Under the pieces are notes generated by a model. The model worked only from the letters and a program-made list of their open reading frames with translations, was not told the DNA's origin and made no database searches. 64,000 nt of DNA, taken from contig OZ252103.1 of NCBI GenBank assembly GCA_965248395.1, forward strand, positions 3,348,001 through 3,412,000, in the 5' to 3' direction. The DNA is from JAAXHH01 sp965248395. Lineage in GTDB: Bacteria > JAAXHH01. Shown here in pieces: positions 15,786 through 24,006 of this stretch. The position numbers and the translations under genes were made by a program. The stretch's first letter is position 1. Every line of letters starts with the position of its first letter.

Positions 15786-17159
15786 TCAGGGTTTGAGCCA
15801 GCGGCCGTATCCGGGCTGCCCGGTGATCTTGCCGTCCTCGTACACCGTCTCGCCGCGCACCATGGTACGCTGGATCCGGCCCTTCATGGGCATGCCGTGG
15901 ACGATGCGCATGACTTCCCGCGCCTTGGAGAAACAGGCGTTCCGGTCGAAAGTCCAACGGGCGTCCATGTCCACGAACGTGAGGTCGGCGTCGTATCCGA
16001 TGGCGATGCGGCCCTTGCCGGGAAGTCGGAACACATCGGCCTGGCGGGTCGACATCAGCCTGATGAAATCGGTGATCGAAAGACGACCGTCGTTGACCGC
16101 GGTCAGCATCATGGGCGCCATGGACTCCAGTCCGGGCAGGCCGGGGGGGATGGCGAAGATGTCTTCCCCTTCCTTCTCCTCGGGCCGGAAAGGCGAATGG
16201 TCGCTGCCGACGAAATCCAGCGTGCCGTCGTGCAGGTAGGACCAGAGCGCTTCGACCTCTTCGGCGGGCCGCAGGGCCGGATTGCACTTGGCGAAGCCGC
16301 GGTGCACGGACAGGACCTGGTCGGTTAGAAAGAGGTACTGGGGACAGGTCTCGGCGATGACGTCGAGCCCCCTCTCCCGGGCTTCCTTCACCAGTTGCGC
16401 GGCGCGGGGGCTCGAAAGGTGCACGACTTCTACGGGTCCGCCGGCCTCGGCGGCCAGACTCATCATGATTGCGACAGACGTGTCTTCCACGATGGAGGGC
16501 CGGCTTTCGGCGTGGGCCAGTCCATCGTTGCGTCCTTCCGCGGACAGCCGGTCGATGAGCGTCTCGATCATGGGCCAGTTCTCGCAGTGGAAACTGTGGC
16601 GCAGACCGGTAGCAGCTGTGGCGGCCATGACGTCCCGCAGCAGCGAATAGTCCAGGCACCAGAGGCCGAAGAACTCGCCTTCCCGGTGGGCCGGTGGCGC
16701 GGTCAGGAACGTCTTGAAGGCCACCGCGCCCGCATCGGCCACCTCGGCGATGAGGTCGACGTTCTGATGGCCGGCGGCGCCGTATAGACCGAAGTCGATC
16801 AACGACTCCGCCTGGATGGCCTCTCCCCGCCTGCAAAGACCTTCCGCCGAACTGGCGGATACCGGTGAGATGGGCATCTCCAGCAGCGTCGTGATACCGC
16901 CCGCGGCCGCCGCGTTCGTACCGGAGACGGGATCCTCACGCTCCTCGTGACCCGGCGACCGGAGATGGACGTGGCTGTCGATCAGGCCCGGCATGACGTG
17001 CATTCCCTTCGCAGAGAGCTGCCGAGCGCTTTCGGGGCGGGCATCGGGCTCCAGGACGCCGGCGATGCGCCCGTCCCGCACGGCTATCGTGGCCGAGATT
17101 ACGCCGTCCTGGTTGACGACCATGCCATCGGTAACGATCAAGTCAAACGTGGAAGCCAT
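15786..17159 (-). CDS. Allantoinase/dihydroorotase-like amidohydrolase
   Basis: This is a 457-residue cyclic amidohydrolase. Metal-site motifs in order are DSHVHLRSPGHEER (HxH), AFKTFLTAPP (candidate carboxylated Lys), SFHCEN, VVHLSSP and GSDHSPF. The TLLEMPISPV and ETCPQYLFLT segments are closest to allantoinase and hydantoinase-type enzymes. It would hydrolyse a cyclic amide such as allantoin, a hydantoin or a dihydropyrimidine. No other ureide genes are adjacent, so the exact substrate is open. The gene lies 66 bases after the PurN remnant and probably belongs to the same operon as the DapA-like gene. Confidence 0.87.
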   Translation of the reverse strand: MASTFDLIVTDGMVVNQDGVISATIAVRDGRIAGVLEPDARPESARQLSAKGMHVMPGLIDSHVHLRSPGHEEREDPVSGTNAAAAGGITTLLEMPISPVSASSAEGLCRRGEAIQAESLIDFGLYGAAGHQNVDLIAEVADAGAVAFKTFLTAPPAHREGEFFGLWCLDYSLLRDVMAATAATGLRHSFHCENWPMIETLIDRLSAEGRNDGLAHAESRPSIVEDTSVAIMMSLAAEAGGPVEVVHLSSPRAAQLVKEARERGLDVIAETCPQYLFLTDQVLSVHRGFAKCNPALRPAEEVEALWSYLHDGTLDFVGSDHSPFRPEEKEGEDIFAIPPGLPGLESMAPMMLTAVNDGRLSITDFIRLMSTRQADVFRLPGKGRIAIGYDADLTFVDMDARWTFDRNACFSKAREVMRIVHGMPMKGRIQRTMVRGETVYEDGKITGQPGYGRWLKP

Positions 17160-17225
17160 GCGCTTCTCCCGTTATGGCGCCGGTATGGCGGGTGAGAATA
17201 TCAGTTTCAGGTATGATTCCGCTCT

Positions 17226-17528
17226 TCAAGGTCTGCTATCAAGCGCGATTTTGCCCACCGTCTCTACCAGCAGTTCGTGCTCCACTGACAGGACTCGCGC
17301 GGCCAGCTTTTTCGGCGTATCGCCCGCAGCAAGGACGGCTTCGTGGACGCGCAGTCCATACATGCCCCGTCCGGCGTACCGGGGCAACAGGGAAGGGTGG
17401 ATATTGATCATCCGCCTCCGGAAGGCGGCCAGTGTTTCCGGACCCACCTTCTTGAGAAATCCGGTCAGGACAACCAGGTCCACCTGGTGCCGCCGAAGTA
17501 TCTCCAGCATCGCCCGGACCGGCGTCAA
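17226..17528 (-). pseudogene. purN: Remnant of phosphoribosylglycinamide formyltransferase (PurN)
   Basis: The 100-codon frame carries the middle and end of a formyltransferase: VDLVVLTGFLKKVGPETLAA, the catalytic NIHPSLLPRYAGRGMYGLRV, and then TPKKLAARVLSVEHELLVET. The whole N-terminal substrate-binding half is absent. A block of about 25 residues that normally follows the HEAVLAAG stretch (the segment with the catalytic Asp and the dispensed VPV strand) is also missing, so AAGD runs straight into TPKK. The only start is TTG 17528, overlapping the lactonase stop by four bases. Loss of both parts makes activity very unlikely. Confidence 0.75.
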
Positions 17529-18541
17529 TCGTCCATGTCCAGAACCATCACCCAGGACGGCGACGGTCCCACGTCGTACACGTCAAGCGGCGAAAGAACG
17601 CCTGTCTCCTGGTCTACGCGATAGGCCGCCAGCCTGCCTGTTTCCTGCCCGGCAGCGTAGAGAAACCGTCCGTCCGGGTCCAGGTTGAAGGCCCTCGGTA
17701 CCGCCTCGGTCGGCGTCTGGCCGATGGTGCCCAGCAGTCCCGTGTCCGGATCGATCGCAAAACCGGCGATGCTGTCGTGCCCCCGGTTACTGGCATAGAC
17801 GAACCGGCCCGACGGATGGATATGGATCTGGGAACATGAGTTTTCGCCGGTGAAATCCGCGGGCAGCGTAGAAACCGTCTGAATCGCCTCCAGGGTTCCC
17901 CGGTCCGGATCGAACCGGTAGGCCGTCATGCTGCTTCCCTGCTCGTTGTCCGCGTAAAGCACGTCCAGCGTGGGGTGATGACAGTAATGCCGCGGCCCCG
18001 TATCCGGGGACTGGGCAACCCGGGGCGGATCGTTGGGCGTCAACTTACCGGTACGTTCGTCGAACCTGAACTGGCTGATCATGTTTGATTCGGCGACGTG
18101 GGGCACGAAGGCGAACCCGTTCGATCCGTCGGTCTGTATGTAGTGGGCGCACCGGGCCGTCTCCTGTCGATCCACCGGCGGCGTCTCGACGATGCTGTCG
18201 GCACCGATGGCATGGACGCCAGCCACGCCATGTCCATAGGACGCGGAGAGGAGAAAACGGCCGGTGTTGTCCAGGGCCATGTACGTCGTGTCCCAGTCGA
18301 AGGACGTGGAACCCAGCAGGATGATTTCGCCCGTCTTTCGGTTCAAGCTATAGGTCTGCACGGACGGTTCACCGCGCAGTCCGGCGTAGAGATGTTGTCG
18401 GGACGCATCCACCACGAGGGGCATCACGCCGGCGCCCGCGGCGACGTCCTCCCTGAAGGTGAGACCTCCGCTATCCGGGTCCATTTCGTAAATGGCGATT
18501 TTACCTTCGCCGGTAATGGACAGGTACATGTACGAGGCCAT
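17525..18541 (-). CDS. Lactonase family beta-propeller (6-phosphogluconolactonase type)
   Basis: This is a 338-residue seven-bladed propeller of the lactonase family (PF10282). Repeated blade motifs include HIHPSGRFVYASNRGHDSIA, FNLDPDGRFLYAAGQETG and PLVVDASRQHLYAGLRGEP. The family includes cytosolic 6-phosphogluconolactonases and carboxy-muconate cyclases, and no signal peptide is seen. The start ATG at 18541 has GGAGGG just before it; the longer frame up to 18577 lacks this. The 3' end overlaps the PurN remnant by four bases. Confidence 0.87.
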   Translation of the reverse strand: MASYMYLSITGEGKIAIYEMDPDSGGLTFREDVAAGAGVMPLVVDASRQHLYAGLRGEPSVQTYSLNRKTGEIILLGSTSFDWDTTYMALDNTGRFLLSASYGHGVAGVHAIGADSIVETPPVDRQETARCAHYIQTDGSNGFAFVPHVAESNMISQFRFDERTGKLTPNDPPRVAQSPDTGPRHYCHHPTLDVLYADNEQGSSMTAYRFDPDRGTLEAIQTVSTLPADFTGENSCSQIHIHPSGRFVYASNRGHDSIAGFAIDPDTGLLGTIGQTPTEAVPRAFNLDPDGRFLYAAGQETGRLAAYRVDQETGVLSPLDVYDVGPSPSWVMVLDMDD

Positions 18542-18666
18542 CAGCCCTCCATTCACGCGCGGCCAACACCGTCGCACCGCGTTATTTCGTTAGCTTGGCT
18601 TGATCGGAAAACAGGAAAGATAATGTGCTGATCGCCCATCGGACCGTCAAGCCTCATTTGCCCGGT

Positions 18667-19533
18667 TCATCGCTTCGTGGCGACGATATCCTGGCGCGTG
18701 GTACTGGCGGTGGTTACCACGACGTTACCGATCGACCAGGCTTCAGTGTCTTCCGTCTGCGGACCCTTCATCGCGTAGGATCCGGCGGCCATGAAATAGG
18801 CCGAGTACCGGCCGTCGTCGTCGGAATAGACCGTCACCGAATCCGTCCTTCCAGGCTGAAAGATGGTAATGGAATAGCCACGCAGCGGCACGTCGTCCCT
18901 GAGGACCGCGGGCGTGCCGTTATCGTGCTTGACGCTGCCGGAAACCTGGCCCGAACTCGCCAGGTCGACCAGCCGGCCAACTGGCGTAAACCTGATCCCG
19001 GTGATGTCACGGACCTGTTGGGCGTCGCCCTCGAAGACGATCGAACGCATCAGGTCGAAATCGATCACCGCGTCCGCTTTTCGTCCACGCTCGACGACTA
19101 CCGGGGAGGTCGCTTCGACGATCATCTCCTTACCCTGCGGATCCGGAAACACCTCGTTGAACTGCGCACCGTTCAACAGAGTCACGTTGATTTCCTGAAT
19201 GTTAAGACGCGCAGCGTCGTACCTGCCTTCGGCCAGGGAAAACACCTCCAGTATTCGCGTATCGCTTCCCCCTAGTTCGACCAGGTCGATGGTATGGGGC
19301 ATGTTGCCAGGGGTTCCGAATTCACTGTTCGCGGCGGAACGAACCGCCGTACCCGATAGAGTCACGACGACCGAACGGACGTGCTGCCGGATAGGCGACT
19401 GGGCCGCCAGGCGCATCTGCAGTTCACTGATGACGCTCGAAGTCGGCTCGCCGCATCCCTGGGTCGCAATCGTCAGGAATAGGGTCAAAAGGCTTCGGCA
19501 GATCCGTTTTTTTATGATCGAGAAAAAAACCAA
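18667..19533 (-). CDS. DUF4382-type lipoprotein with regulatory-like domain
   Basis: This is a 288-residue predicted lipoprotein. A basic N-terminus (KKRICR) is followed by a hydrophobic stretch and a lipobox-like ATQGC, so it should be anchored to a membrane after cleavage before Cys27. Residues about 40-190 resemble DUF4382 (LVELGG, LAEGRYDAARLNIQEINVTL, VIDFDLMRSIVF). The C-terminal 80 residues form a carboxypeptidase regulatory-like beta-sandwich (GQVSGSVKHDNGTPAV, YSDDDGRYSAYFMAAGSY). The start is TTG 19533, since no ATG fits. The function is unknown, possibly surface or periplasmic binding. Confidence 0.75.
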   Translation of the reverse strand: MVFFSIIKKRICRSLLTLFLTIATQGCGEPTSSVISELQMRLAAQSPIRQHVRSVVVTLSGTAVRSAANSEFGTPGNMPHTIDLVELGGSDTRILEVFSLAEGRYDAARLNIQEINVTLLNGAQFNEVFPDPQGKEMIVEATSPVVVERGRKADAVIDFDLMRSIVFEGDAQQVRDITGIRFTPVGRLVDLASSGQVSGSVKHDNGTPAVLRDDVPLRGYSITIFQPGRTDSVTVYSDDDGRYSAYFMAAGSYAMKGPQTEDTEAWSIGNVVVTTASTTRQDIVATKR

Positions 19534-19761
19534 GAGTTCGCCTTGAGTTGCTATATTGAACTTGTGCTATGAACGACCGTCTCTGGAAAATACGGCGTAA
19601 ATACTTCAGTGTAAACGTATTCTTTTGAAGCAGTTACTGTGAGTCTAACGAAATTCTGTCACAGCATTTCAAGTCATAGGGGAACAGCACATCTAATATG
19701 CCTTCAGCATGTTCAGTCAACAGTAGATCTCAGCCACATCTTGAGATTATGTATTTGGATG

Positions 19762-19790
19762 TTGACATTCATGAGAGTTAACTCTAATTT
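19762..19790 (+). promoter_or_regulatory. Promoter with perfect 12-bp palindrome between -35 and -10
   Basis: TTGACA at 19762-19767 and TAATTT at 19785-19790 are 17 bases apart. AGAGTTAACTCT, a perfect palindrome, occupies 19774-19785 between and touching the -10 box. It is placed to control the membrane protein/winged-helix operon starting at 19837, plausibly by autorepression. The rest of the 19534-19836 gap shows no gene. Confidence 0.6.
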
Positions 19791-19836
19791 TCAGAGTAAT
19801 CATATTTATTTAGTTATCTATATAATGGAGGGAATC

Positions 19837-20406
19837 ATGACTAACATGGAAAAACTCAGGGAAGACGTGGCCTACGTTCGGGCCGTGGCGGACCGATCGG
19901 AAAACGTTCCCTGCCGGTCCATTTACCTGCTCTGGGCGGTGATAGCGCTGTGCGGCTTCACCCTGACGGATTTTGCCCCAGAACCGTCGTGGATAGGTTT
20001 GTATTGGCTCGTCGCCTCTCCGGTCGGTATGGTGCTCAGTGCCTGGCTAGGTAAGCGGGCGTGCATTAATATTGGCCAGGCCGATCGTCAGATGGGTTTT
20101 CGAATCATGTACCACTGGCTGGCGTTCATGGTCGCGGGACTGCTCGGAGTGCTGCTGGTCGCAGGGGGTCATTTGAGCGGTCCCGGCATGGGTTCGCTCT
20201 GGGTGCTGCTGCTCGCCCTGACCTACTTTCACGCAGGTCTGCACTTCAATCGCCGACTTTTACCAATAGGTATCCTTGTAGGACTTTGCTTTCCCGTCAC
20301 CATCTTCGTGCCGGAATACGGATGGACCACCACGGGGGTCGTCCTCGCGGGTGCCCTGACGGTACAGGCGTTCCTTGGAACGAGGAGACAGGATGCCACC
20401 AACTGA
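19837..20406 (+). CDS. Multi-pass membrane protein, unknown
   Basis: This 189-residue protein has about six hydrophobic helices (IYLLWAVIALCGF, WIGLYWLVASPVGMVLSAW, YHWLAFMVAGLLGVLLVAG, SLWVLLLALTYFHAGL, LLPIGILVGLCFPVTIFV, TGVVLAGALTVQAFL). It is preceded by a short soluble N-terminus with the conserved-looking KLREDVAYVRAVADRS. I do not recognise its function. The ATG at 19837 follows GGAGGGA; an ATG at 19825 is also in frame. It overlaps the winged-helix regulator gene by 14 bases, a pairing seen elsewhere where small membrane proteins are encoded with a PadR/MarR-like regulator. Confidence 0.8.
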   Translation: MTNMEKLREDVAYVRAVADRSENVPCRSIYLLWAVIALCGFTLTDFAPEPSWIGLYWLVASPVGMVLSAWLGKRACINIGQADRQMGFRIMYHWLAFMVAGLLGVLLVAGGHLSGPGMGSLWVLLLALTYFHAGLHFNRRLLPIGILVGLCFPVTIFVPEYGWTTTGVVLAGALTVQAFLGTRRQDATN

Positions 20407-20719
20407 TCCCGACATATCTTCCCTGGACGAATTGGAAGCGCTGGCGGGTCTCCTCGAACACCGGGTGCGCCTGGCCATCTGTGTTCTGCTCTCAAAGCAC
20501 GAGGTGATGTCCTTCAGTCGGTTGAAACAGGTGCTTGAGGAAAAGGACGGCAGCATCGGCACACACCTGCGCAAGCTCGAAGACGCAGGTTACTTGTCGA
20601 TCGAGAAGACTTTCCGCGACCGGAGGCCGGTGACCTGGTACCAGCTCACGGATGAGGGCAGGCGCCGTCTGAAGCTTCACGTATCGAACCTGATGCGGTT
20701 GATAGACCGGGCTGATTAA
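20393..20719 (+). CDS. Winged-helix transcriptional regulator (ArsR/MarR-like, HTH_34 type)
   Basis: This 108-residue protein consists almost entirely of a winged helix. LLEHRVRLAICVLLSKHEVM is helix 1-2, SFSRLKQVLEEKDGSIGTHL contains the recognition helix, and LRKLEDAGYLSIEKTFRDRR with TWYQLTDEGRRRL forms the wing. It matches the HTH_34/'transcriptional regulator' family of single-domain DNA-binding proteins. The start is ATG 20393 inside the end of the membrane protein gene, so the two are co-translated. It is a candidate to bind the palindrome at 19774-19785. Confidence 0.85.
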   Translation: MPPTDPDISSLDELEALAGLLEHRVRLAICVLLSKHEVMSFSRLKQVLEEKDGSIGTHLRKLEDAGYLSIEKTFRDRRPVTWYQLTDEGRRRLKLHVSNLMRLIDRAD

Positions 20720-20815
20720 CAACCTGGCCGCCAGACAGCGGATGGGTCAGGCACCAGCTTCTGCCGGCGCTGGAGAACGAATGGGTAAAGACCGATAAGG
20801 GGTGGAAGAGGCGCA

Positions 20816-20944
20816 TCACCTGGCCTTCAATGAGTGATCGAAAAACAGTCGTTCGTATTCCCGGAGATTGACTGAATCGATCCGGTCGATTGGAAGCAGT
20901 TTGGTCTCGAGTTCGTAGTCCTCATCCTGTCGAGCGCCCGCGAG
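20816..20944 (-). pseudogene. Possible protein-coding remnant
   Basis: Within the 357-base stretch 20720-21076, which has no complete gene, one minus-strand frame of about 40 codons reads like protein (QDEDYELETKLLPIDRID, then LREYERLFFDHSLKAR and a stop) but has no start codon and a stop just upstream. It could be the tail of a decayed gene. I cannot name the family. The rest of the gap holds the tRNA promoter. Confidence 0.3.
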
Positions 20945-21033
20945 TCATTCTTTATTCTAACAAGCAATCTGAAGCGAGTGTTAGTGCATTTACGTGAGCA
21001 TATAGTTGAGACGTGCAGACCCGTTGATTTAGT

Positions 21034-21063
21034 TTGACACCTTCCGCGGCATCAGCCTATATT
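21034..21063 (+). promoter_or_regulatory. Promoter of the tRNA-Ser pair
   Basis: TTGACA at 21034-21039 and TATATT at 21058-21063 are separated by 18 bases, 14 bases upstream of the first tRNA-Ser. Confidence 0.6.
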
Positions 21064-21076
21064 GGCAGCCTGCCAG

Positions 21077-21163
21077 GGTGGGGTGTCTGAGTGGCCGAAA
21101 GAGACGGTCTTGAAAACCGTTGTACCTTTGCGGGTACCGTGGGTTCGAATCCCACCCCCACCG
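21077..21163 (+). tRNA. tRNA-Ser (anticodon TGA)
   Basis: This is an 87-base type II tRNA. The acceptor stem is GGTGGGG paired with CCCCACC and the discriminator base is G. The anticodon stem ACGGT/ACCGT encloses the loop CTTGAAA with anticodon TGA at 21111-21113. A long variable arm characteristic of serine tRNA and the T-arm GTGGGTTCGAATCCCAC are present. The CCA end is not encoded. Confidence 0.95.
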
Positions 21164-21187
21164 TACAACGGCTCTGGATTTCATTCC

Positions 21188-21275
21188 GGAGAGGTGCGAG
21201 AGTGGCTGAATCGGATCGACTGCTAATCGATTGTGGGTCAAAAGCCTACCGAGGGTTCGAATCCCTCCCTCTCCG
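21188..21275 (+). tRNA. tRNA-Ser (anticodon GCT)
   Basis: This is an 88-base type II tRNA, 24 bases after the first. The acceptor GGAGAGG pairs with CCTCTCC, the discriminator base is G, the anticodon loop CTGCTAA contains GCT, and a long variable arm and T-arm GAGGGTTCGAATCCCTC are present. The two serine tRNAs are probably one transcript. Confidence 0.95.
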
Positions 21276-21354
21276 TTAATCGTATTGTCTTGTTACTTCT
21301 TCCGATGAGTCGTGATTCACTGATTTGCCTCGGTCCATGCCAGGAGTGTCAACC

Positions 21355-21807
21355 ATGAAGTACCAACTGAAGCGTATCGATACGTGGTCCGCAGTCAAGC
21401 TCACCTTCGTGATAGGCGGTGCGGTGGGGTTTGTCGTGGGCGCCCTGTACGCCGTGCTGATCACGGTCATGGCGAGTTTTGTCGGCATGATGGGGATGTC
21501 CGAAGGCATGCCCGAAGAGATGGGGTACGTCGTCAGTGCCACGGGATTCATCGCGGTCATCGCCTGGATCGTGATAACCATCATGTATGCCGTACTCGGC
21601 TCGCTGGTGGTCGCGCTGTCCTCTTGGTTGTACAACCTGGTTGCCGGAGTGATCGGCGGCGTAAACCTGACGCTTGAGGCACAACCGGACGCCGCAACCG
21701 TGGCTTCGACCGGTTCCACGACCTCCGCGGCCGATGCCGCGCGAACGTCCGATGATGCTGCTCCCGCATCGACCGATACCGGCAGCCGCGATCTCCAGTC
21801 AACGTAA
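21355..21807 (+). CDS. DUF3566-like small membrane protein
   Basis: This 150-residue protein has two strong transmembrane helices (VKLTFVIGGAVGFVVGALYA... and ATGFIAVIAWIVITIMYAVL), a Met-rich linker (MGMSEGMPEEMG), and a hydrophilic Ala/Thr/Ser-rich tail of about 40 residues. The layout (basic start, paired helices with Gly-rich packing) resembles DUF3566 transmembrane proteins. The ATG at 21355 has GGAG upstream. It lies six bases before gltX and may be co-transcribed with it. Its function is not known. Confidence 0.7.
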   Translation: MKYQLKRIDTWSAVKLTFVIGGAVGFVVGALYAVLITVMASFVGMMGMSEGMPEEMGYVVSATGFIAVIAWIVITIMYAVLGSLVVALSSWLYNLVAGVIGGVNLTLEAQPDAATVASTGSTTSAADAARTSDDAAPASTDTGSRDLQST

Positions 21808-21813
21808 CGATCC

Positions 21814-23286
21814 ATGTCCCGTCCCATCCGCGTTCGCTTTGCCCCCAGCCCCACCGGACTGCTGCACATCGGCAGCGCGCACACGGGCCTGTTCAACTGG
21901 CTCTTCGCCCGCAGGGAAAAGGGCCGCTTCCTGCTGCGCATCGAAGATACCGACACCGCGCGTTCCCGCCAGGAGTGGGTCGACGCCATATTCGAGGTGT
22001 TGCGGTGGATGGGCATTGACTGGGACGAAGAGGTCGTCTACCAGTCCCATCGTGCCGACCGGCATCGGTCCCGGGCCGAGTCCCTTGTCGAAGCGGGTAA
22101 GGCCTACCGTTGCTACTATCTTCCTGAAGAACTTGAAGCGAAGAAGCGGGAAGCCCTGGCGGAGGGCCGGTCCTGGCGCAACGACCGCCGCTACGCCGAA
22201 ATATCGTCTTCCGAGGCGGAAGCGCTGGAAGCCGAGGGCCGCCACCCGGTCATACGGCTCATGATCCCTGACGGAAAAACCGTTTTCCGGGACCGGATAC
22301 TCGGCGAGATCGAGATGGACAACGAGACCATCGATGATTTCGTCATCCTCCGTTCCAACGGCACGCCCCTATACCACCTGGCCGTGGTGGTCGACGACTT
22401 GGACATGAACGTGTCCCACGTGATCCGCGGCATCGATCACCTGACCAACACCACCAAGCACATCCAGCTGTTCCGGGCCCTGGACGCGGAGGTGCCCGAA
22501 TTCGCCCATCTGCCCAGTATCCTGGGGGAGGACAAAAAGAAGCTGTCGAAACGACATGGCGCCGTGTCCGTCACCGAGTACCGGGACGCCGGCTACCTTT
22601 CCGACGCCGTGGTCAACTTCCTCTCGCTCCTGGGCTGGCAGACCGGCGATGACCAGGAGTTCTTCACCCGCGCCGCACTGTTGGAGCGCTTCTCGCTGGA
22701 CCAGGTCCACAAACGGGACACCGTGTTCGACCTGCGCAAGTTCGAGTGGCTGAACGGGCAGCACATCATGTCCCGTTCCAATGAAGATCTCTGGTCACTG
22801 GCACAGCCATTCCTGAGTCTAGAGGGTCTGGTCGGCGACGGGCAGGACACAGACCACGCCTATGCACTGGAGGTCATGGGGCTGCTCCGGGAAAGGTGCC
22901 GCACGCTGGCCGACTTCGCGGAGCAGGGCAGGTTCTTCTTTACCGACGACTTCGCGTACAATCCCAAGGCCGTGCGGAAACACTGGTCGAAGGAGCCGGA
23001 AGCCGTATCCCAACGGATCGGCTGGCTCCGCGATGAATTCGCGGCGATTGAGGTTTTCGACACGGAGGCAGTAGAAGGTGTCATCCGGGATCTTTCGGAA
23101 CGCCATGGACTGAAGGCTGCCCAGTTCATCCATCCGTGCCGCGTGGCGCTGACCGGGGAAATGGGGGGACCGTCCCTGTTCCACCTGGTCGCCGTACTGG
23201 GAAAAGAGGCGTGTGTCGACCGTTTGGAAAAAGCCCTGGATCGACTACCTGATGTCATTGAAAAGTCCGCAGTAAACGAAGGATAA
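21814..23286 (+). CDS. gltX: Glutamyl-tRNA synthetase
   Basis: This is a 490-residue class Ib synthetase that charges tRNA-Glu in the cytoplasm. The HIGH motif appears as SPTGLLHIGSAHTGLFNW near residue 10 and the KMSKS motif as DKKKLSKRHG near residue 245. It has the DTARSRQEWVDAI and LYHLAVVVDDLDMNVSHVIR blocks and a C-terminal anticodon-binding helical domain. The length is normal. The Shine-Dalgarno sequence is weak. It lies directly downstream of the serine tRNA genes and the DUF3566-like gene. Confidence 0.97.
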   Translation: MSRPIRVRFAPSPTGLLHIGSAHTGLFNWLFARREKGRFLLRIEDTDTARSRQEWVDAIFEVLRWMGIDWDEEVVYQSHRADRHRSRAESLVEAGKAYRCYYLPEELEAKKREALAEGRSWRNDRRYAEISSSEAEALEAEGRHPVIRLMIPDGKTVFRDRILGEIEMDNETIDDFVILRSNGTPLYHLAVVVDDLDMNVSHVIRGIDHLTNTTKHIQLFRALDAEVPEFAHLPSILGEDKKKLSKRHGAVSVTEYRDAGYLSDAVVNFLSLLGWQTGDDQEFFTRAALLERFSLDQVHKRDTVFDLRKFEWLNGQHIMSRSNEDLWSLAQPFLSLEGLVGDGQDTDHAYALEVMGLLRERCRTLADFAEQGRFFFTDDFAYNPKAVRKHWSKEPEAVSQRIGWLRDEFAAIEVFDTEAVEGVIRDLSERHGLKAAQFIHPCRVALTGEMGGPSLFHLVAVLGKEACVDRLEKALDRLPDVIEKSAVNEG

Positions 23287-23349
23287 GACTATCCACGTTT
23301 AGCGATGGGTCAGCCGTCAACAACTCCCACCGAATAAAAGGATGATTCG

Positions 23350-23808
23350 ATGACAGACCAGCATGCCATAGAGAAACTCAGCTACTCGAAAACGATTAAC
23401 GCTTCGAGGGAACGGGTATGGCACGCCATTTTCGACGATGCATCTTTCAGGAAGTGGTCGAGCATTTTTGCCGAGGGGTCCTATTACGTGGGCGACTGGA
23501 GCGAGGGCAGCGAGATTCGGTTCCTGACTGGGGACAACGACGGCATGGTCAGCGTGATTGATGAAAACCGGCCGTTCGAGTACATGGCCATCCGACACAT
23601 CGGTTACATCAGGCAGGGCGTGGAAGACACGGAAAGCGACGAGGTGAAGTCGTGGACGCCGGCGTACGAAAACTACACGCTGAAGGATGTCGACGGCGAT
23701 ACCCATTTGACCGTCGTCACCGACACGTTTAACGATTTCGTGGAGTATTTCAACGAGACCTGGCCCAAGGGGCTGGATGTGATCAAGCGGATCGCGGAGT
23801 CGCAATAA
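23350..23808 (+). CDS. SRPBCC/AHSA1-family protein
   Basis: This 152-residue START/Bet v1-like protein has the opening strand YSKTINASRERVWHAIFDD, the RKWSSIFAEGSYYVGDWSEG segment, the central sheet and the long C-terminal helix FNDFVEYFNETWPKGLDVIKRI. The family (activator of Hsp90 ATPase homologues, polyketide cyclase-like) binds hydrophobic ligands or acts as a co-chaperone; the role here is unknown. AAGGATG precedes the ATG. Confidence 0.85.
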   Translation: MTDQHAIEKLSYSKTINASRERVWHAIFDDASFRKWSSIFAEGSYYVGDWSEGSEIRFLTGDNDGMVSVIDENRPFEYMAIRHIGYIRQGVEDTESDEVKSWTPAYENYTLKDVDGDTHLTVVTDTFNDFVEYFNETWPKGLDVIKRIAESQ

Positions 23809-24006
23809 CCACGATGTGCGGACCAGTCTTCCCTCTAGTCTGTAAAACTGAGGATTGGGACTAAAGGTATTTTAAAACACCAATGATTAAGGTCGCGAAG
23901 CTGAACATGTAGATTAGTATCTTGTTAACAGCCCCGCTGATCTTCGTTTCCAAGCCCATTCCCAGCGATTCCAGTTCTTTTCTTAGCATCTCCAGATCGG
24001 CCTTGG

